NCBI GenBank assembly: GCA_031549325.1
Contig: JAVBQA010000013.1
Span: forward strand, 1-8,214
Length of the DNA: 8,214 nt
Source of the DNA: JAJDGF01 sp031549325
Lineage (GTDB): Bacteria > Bacillota > Clostridia > Christensenellales > Aristaeellaceae
Reading direction: 5' to 3'
Shown here: positions 5,063 to 8,214 of the stretch, piece by piece
Layout of the letters: each line of letters opens with the position of its first letter
Numbering within the stretch: position 1 is the first letter of the stretch
Program-made: the position numbers and the translations under genes
The notes under the pieces: generated by a model
What the model was told of the DNA's origin: nothing
The model's input: only the letters and a program-made list of their open reading frames with translations
Databases searched by the model: none

Positions 5063-6730
5063 CTATTGTTTTTTCTTCACCGTCACCCGGCACTTGGCGG
5101 ACTTGCCGCTGCCGTCCGCGGCGGTGGCGGTGATGTCCGCTTTGCCCGCGCGCAGCCCGGTGACCACACCGGTGTCCTTGTCCACCTTGGCAATGGACGG
5201 GTCCGAGCTCTTCCAGACGAGCTTTCTGTTCTCGGCCTGGGCCGGGAGCGCCCGTGCCGACAGCCTGAGTTTCTTGCCCACGGCCACGCTCGCCTTCGCC
5301 TTTTTCTGCTGCACCCGGGACACGCTGGTTCCGCTGACCGAGACGGTGCACACATCGCTGACGCCGCTGCTGGAAATCGCATAAATCTTGGCGGAGCCGG
5401 CCTTCCTGGCCTTCACCACGCCGCCATCGACCGTGGCCACGGCCTTGTTGCTGCTGTACCACTTGATGGCCTTTCGGTAAGCGCCTGACGGGCTGACCTT
5501 CACCGTGAGCCGCACGCTCTGCCCCACCCGTTTTGAGAGGTTTTCCGCGCTCATGCTGACGCCGCTCACCACGCGGGTTGCGTCCATTACGGACAGCGCG
5601 CACTTGAGCACTGTCTTGCCGTTCTTCTTGGCTGAAATGGTGGCCTTGCCTTTTTTCTTCGCCACCACCAGTCCGCTTGCGCCCACGGCGGCCACGGAGG
5701 CGTTGCTGCTCTTCCAGCTGACTTTCTGAGACGTGTACAGCCTCAGCGCCTGCCCGGAGGCGATGACCGCGGTGCTCGGCATGGGTACGCCCGAGGGCGT
5801 TGGGATCACGTCCGCGCTCTCGCCGTCGCCGTCTCCCGGCACGGGCGTCGACTCGCTGACCTTGCGCGCCACCAGCACCAGCTTGGAGCCGGCGGGCGAC
5901 ACCTGCACATTCTGGTCGCCGCTGTCGCGGAAATCGCGCACCACGTCCCTGGCGTGGGCGTAAGCCTCCCCCACGGTCAGCTGGCCGTCTCCGTCCTCAT
6001 CCCCCTCGAGCTTGGCGAGCTTCTTGCCCGTGGTGGCGTTCCAGCCCATGGCTTCGGTGATGCCGGTCGTAAAGTAGCCGTTGCCGCCCGATTCGAAGCT
6101 GAGCTCCCGGGCGCTGGCGGCGGTGATGACGTGGAATTTGGAGCCGGTCATGCTCTTGCTGGCTACCTTAGCGGCAAACGCGTCGTGGATGGACCGGTTG
6201 TACTCGCTGAGGCCCTTGTTCTTGCTGGACACGGACTTGCCGATCGCGCCGCCCGAATAGCACGAATCAATCATCACAACCACCGTGCCGTTCAGCTTGC
6301 TCAACGCGCTTTCCATGCTCTTGAAACTATATTTTTTGTGGTCAATGCCCACGATGCCAGTCTCGCCAGTATCCGCATTGCGGTAGCCGTGGCCGGAGTA
6401 AAAAACCACGGTCACGTCGCCGGATTTGATCCCCCAGTCCTGCAGATCCGCAAACGCCTTCTGCAGTCCATTGACGGTCAGATCGGTTTGGAGGGCGGCC
6501 CTCGCGTAGCTGACGCTGGCGCTGCTTTGAAGCGCGCTTCGCACGGCTCGGGCGTCATTGATGCAGCCCCGGAGCGGGCTGACTTTGTAAGCGTTGTTGC
6601 CAATCAGCAGCGCGCGATAGGTGGCGCTCGCCGCAGAAGCTGCGGGAGCAAGGGTAGCCATTAACGGCGTCAACAGGCACATCGTCAGTACAAAGGACAA
6701 CAAGATCCGCACTACGCGTCGATGATCCAT
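5063..6730 (-). CDS. Secreted caspase-fold (peptidase C14) protein with EF-hand loop and bacterial Ig-like repeats
   Basis: A 555-residue exoprotein. A Sec signal peptide (basic MDHRR, hydrophobic 7-30) ends at an AxA site, probably after Ala36. The caspase/metacaspase-like domain (about 38-290) starts YRALLIGNNAY and has both catalytic residues: His114 in YSGHGY and Cys157 in IDSCYSGG. The Asp155 next to the Cys is metacaspase-like and suggests basic-residue (Arg/Lys) specificity. Inside this domain, residues 244-255 form a canonical EF-hand loop (D244, D246, D248, G249, L251, E255), suggesting calcium binding. A Pro/Gly-rich linker (293-318) precedes three Big_2-type Ig-like repeats (about 320-385, 388-466, 470-552), two with clear KWYSSNKAVATV and VWKSSDPSIAKV signatures. 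No LPXTG or SLH anchor is seen. ATG at 6730 follows a perfect GGAGG by 7 bases. The protein could be a surface protease or an adhesin-like factor; the substrate is unknown. Confidence 0.9.
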   Translation of the reverse strand: MDHRRVVRILLSFVLTMCLLTPLMATLAPAASAASATYRALLIGNNAYKVSPLRGCINDARAVRSALQSSASVSYARAALQTDLTVNGLQKAFADLQDWGIKSGDVTVVFYSGHGYRNADTGETGIVGIDHKKYSFKSMESALSKLNGTVVVMIDSCYSGGAIGKSVSSKNKGLSEYNRSIHDAFAAKVASKSMTGSKFHVITAASARELSFESGGNGYFTTGITEAMGWNATTGKKLAKLEGDEDGDGQLTVGEAYAHARDVVRDFRDSGDQNVQVSPAGSKLVLVARKVSESTPVPGDGDGESADVIPTPSGVPMPSTAVIASGQALRLYTSQKVSWKSSNASVAAVGASGLVVAKKKGKATISAKKNGKTVLKCALSVMDATRVVSGVSMSAENLSKRVGQSVRLTVKVSPSGAYRKAIKWYSSNKAVATVDGGVVKARKAGSAKIYAISSSGVSDVCTVSVSGTSVSRVQQKKAKASVAVGKKLRLSARALPAQAENRKLVWKSSDPSIAKVDKDTGVVTGLRAGKADITATAADGSGKSAKCRVTVKKKQ

Positions 6731-6770
6731 CTGAGATCCTCCACGGGTTTAGAAATATAAGCGTATTGAT

Positions 6771-6799
6771 ATTGTAACATTTTGGAATGTATCTGTCAA
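6771..6799 (-). promoter_or_regulatory. Strong sigma-A promoter of the caspase-like gene
   Basis: On the minus strand: perfect -35 TTGACA (6799-6794), a 17-base spacer and -10 TACAAT (6776-6771, 5 of 6) preceded by TGT, an extended -10. The predicted start near 6764 gives a leader of about 33 bases. A second TTGACA (6810-6805) lies 11 bases upstream, and the spacer contains a small inverted repeat ACATT/AATGT (6777-6790), both possible regulator contacts. Confidence 0.8.
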
Positions 6800-6841
6800 T
6801 CAAATGTCAAGATCGTCCGCTAGATTTTACGTTTTAAAGTT

Positions 6842-6853
6842 CGGCGCGCGCCG
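6842..6853. promoter_or_regulatory. 12-base GC palindrome between divergent promoters
   Basis: CGGCGCGCGCCG is a perfect 12-base palindrome in an otherwise AT-rich 190-base gap. It lies 8 bases upstream of the -35 of the AI-2E-family gene and about 30-40 bases upstream of the caspase-like promoter. An operator is possible, but GC-only palindromes also arise by chance in a GC-rich genome. Confidence 0.3.
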
Positions 6854-6861
6854 TCTCGTGG

Positions 6862-6890
6862 TTTACAAACTGACCCTGATGGTATAGAAT
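6862..6890 (+). promoter_or_regulatory. Sigma-A promoter of the AI-2E-family transporter gene
   Basis: TTTACA (6862-6867, 5 of 6), a 17-base spacer and TAGAAT (6885-6890, 5 of 6). The predicted start near 6897 gives a short leader of about 24 bases that carries the ribosome binding site. Confidence 0.78.
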
Positions 6891-6908
6891 AAAGTATTCC
6901 CACGTTCT

Positions 6909-6913
6909 GGAGG
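6909..6913 (+). promoter_or_regulatory. Ribosome binding site that fixes the transporter start
   Basis: A consensus GGAGG stands 7 bases before the ATG at 6921. An in-frame TTG at 6915 is only 1 base away from it, too close to be used, so the ATG is the start. Confidence 0.85.
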
Positions 6914-6920
6914 ATTGAAA

Positions 6921-8162
6921 ATGAAGCGACTACTCGCCAAGGAAGAGCACGCGCGCGCCATCGCGAACATCATCGCGGGCTGCACGGTTGTGCTATTTGC
7001 CGTGCTGGTCTACCGGATCGACGGCGTGCTGGCATTCCTGTCCCACCTGATGGGTGTGCTGTTCCCGCTGGCGATCGGGTTTGTGATCGCGTTTCTGGTC
7101 GACCCGCCGCTGACCACGCTGGAGCGTCTGTTTCACCGGCTGTTTGACCGGCTGTTCAGGAAGCGGACGCCGCCCAAGATCCCCTGCCGGCTGCTGGCGG
7201 CGGTGATCATCTATGTGCTGTTGATCGGCGCGATTCTGGGATTCATGGCCATCGTGCTGCCCCAGATCGTGGACTCGGTGCGGGGGCTGATCGTACAGCT
7301 GACCGGGTTTTTGAACAGCAACCGGCCCGAAATCGAAGAGTTCCTGCGCGAGTTCAACTGGGTGGACAGCACGGGCGGCAGCATGAATCTGTTCAACTCG
7401 GTGATGGGCTACTGGGATCAGCTGACGGCTTGGATCCTGAGTTCCACGGGCGCGCTGGTCAAAGGCGTGGTGGATGTGTCGACCAGCGTGGGCAACGTGG
7501 TTTCGCAGGTTGTGATCGGCGTGGTGATCTCGATCTACCTGCTGTTTGGCAAGGAGAAATTCGCGGCCCAAGCCAAGAAGATCGGCTGCTCATTCCTGCC
7601 GGAGGAGCGGGTGCAGCGGCTGACGTTCTGGTTCCGAAAGACGCACCAGGTGTTCTCCGGATACATCGTGGGGCAGCTGCTGGCATCGCTGGTGGTGGGC
7701 GTGATCTGCTACATCGTGATGCTGTGCACGGGGATGGACTACGCGCTGCTGATCTCGGTGATCGTGGGGATCACGAACATCGTGCCGGTGTTCGGGCCGA
7801 TCGTGGGCGGCGTGGCGGGTTGCATCATCCTGCTGGTGGTGAATTTCACGAAAAACCCGATGGTGGTGGTGTGGTTTGGGCTGTTCATTCTGGTGCTGCA
7901 GCAGATCGAGGGCAACATCATCGGGCCGCGGATCCTGGGGGATTCGGTGGGCATCTCGTCGTTCTGGATCATCCTGTCGATCGTGGTGGGCGGCGGGCTG
8001 TTTGGTCTGCCGGGGATCCTGCTTGGAATCCCGGTGTTCGCCGTGATCTACGCGGTGGCGCAATCGCTGGTGGGCGAAAAGCTGAAGCGGCAGGGGCTGC
8101 CTTCGGACACCCAGGCCTACGTGGGCAAGGGGCCGCTGCCAAAACCCAATACCGAAAAATAG
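6921..8162 (+). CDS. AI-2E family transporter (PerM/TqsA/YdiK-like membrane protein)
   Basis: A 413-residue polytopic membrane protein of the AI-2E transporter (PF01594-type) family. Members were named for autoinducer-2 export in E. coli TqsA, but others act in ion antiport or are uncharacterised, so the substrate is open. Two membrane segments lie near 13-32 and 38-60, a third at 91-116, then a soluble or amphipathic region (118-185) and five more hydrophobic segments (about 195-210, 246-268, 275-308, 315-328, 345-380), for about eight in all. The conserved family signatures are NIVPVFGPIVG (286-296), the QQIEGNIIGPRILG segment (327-340) and VGISSFWIILSIVVGGGLFG (343-362, full motif). The C-terminal tail is short and polar. 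Length is normal. It is divergent from the caspase-like gene, with its own promoter; the downstream end of the transcription unit is not visible. Confidence 0.92.
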   Translation: MKRLLAKEEHARAIANIIAGCTVVLFAVLVYRIDGVLAFLSHLMGVLFPLAIGFVIAFLVDPPLTTLERLFHRLFDRLFRKRTPPKIPCRLLAAVIIYVLLIGAILGFMAIVLPQIVDSVRGLIVQLTGFLNSNRPEIEEFLREFNWVDSTGGSMNLFNSVMGYWDQLTAWILSSTGALVKGVVDVSTSVGNVVSQVVIGVVISIYLLFGKEKFAAQAKKIGCSFLPEERVQRLTFWFRKTHQVFSGYIVGQLLASLVVGVICYIVMLCTGMDYALLISVIVGITNIVPVFGPIVGGVAGCIILLVVNFTKNPMVVVWFGLFILVLQQIEGNIIGPRILGDSVGISSFWIILSIVVGGGLFGLPGILLGIPVFAVIYAVAQSLVGEKLKRQGLPSDTQAYVGKGPLPKPNTEK

Positions 8163-8214
8163 TGCCCTGCGTGGACGCAAAAATGGGGTGCCGGGGGCAA
8201 TTCACCAGGACCCC
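8163..8214 (+). other. Tail after the transporter gene; possible terminator cut by the window edge
   Basis: GGGGT (8185-8189) can pair with ACCCC (8210-8214) at the very edge, with an internal alternative GGTG/CACC. Whether a T tract follows cannot be seen, so a terminator is only possible. Confidence 0.2.

Noticed and set aside
5954..6664. Plus-strand reading frame of 236 codons inside the caspase-like gene
   Set aside because: Antisense to catalytic motifs of a well-supported gene; no ribosome site or known domain.
6915..6920. TTG start two codons before the transporter ATG
   Set aside because: It sits 1 base after the GGAGG, too close for initiation; the ATG at 6921 has the ideal 7-base spacing.
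7590..8180. Minus-strand reading frame inside the transporter gene (also 6993-7571)
   Set aside because: Extreme His/Gln/Arg composition and antisense to a conserved membrane protein; a frame artefact.
1..8214. Direct terminal similarity: GTCCTGGT near both window ends (opposite strands)
   Set aside because: Only about eight bases match; at the window edges this is not enough to propose flanking repeats of a mobile element.

Overview
This window is a GC-rich chromosomal segment from a low-profile member of the Bacillota, most likely class Clostridia. The grounds are the yerC-pcrA gene pair, an XpaC-family membrane protein, a clostridial-type two-OB-fold single-strand binding protein, G-rich Shine-Dalgarno sequences and sigma-A type promoters confined to short AT-richer gaps. 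The genus cannot be fixed from the sequence. Six protein-coding genes fill most of the window; no tRNA, rRNA, CRISPR array, insertion sequence or phage gene is visible.

Layout. Positions 1-138 hold no gene but carry two related 19-base palindromic units downstream of pcrA. Positions 139-2737 (minus strand) are a two-gene operon, yerC then pcrA, whose reading frames overlap by 8 bases; its promoter lies at 2784-2812. The gap 2738-3044 is the richest non-coding stretch: beside the yerC promoter it holds a compact set of hairpins (about 2826-2930) ending in a terminator-like stem, which may be an undescribed small RNA or leader, then a pair of 10-base direct repeats abutting an extended -10 promoter. 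That promoter drives the plus-strand XpaC-like gene (3045-4160). It converges on a minus-strand ssb-like gene (4227-4919), and the two share one bidirectional terminator (4159-4191).

The second half holds a secreted caspase-fold protein with an embedded EF-hand loop and C-terminal bacterial Ig-like repeats (5063-6730, minus), with its own strong promoter and terminator. It is transcribed divergently from an AI-2E-family transporter (6921-8162, plus). The 190-base gap between them carries two well-formed divergent promoters and a 12-base GC palindrome.

Functionally the left part is DNA maintenance (PcrA helicase, SSB) with an envelope protein between, and the right part is cell-surface or membrane function. 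Nothing forms an obvious defence or biosynthetic cassette. The best candidates for something undescribed are the structured RNA region at 2826-2930 and the domain combination of the caspase-like exoprotein.
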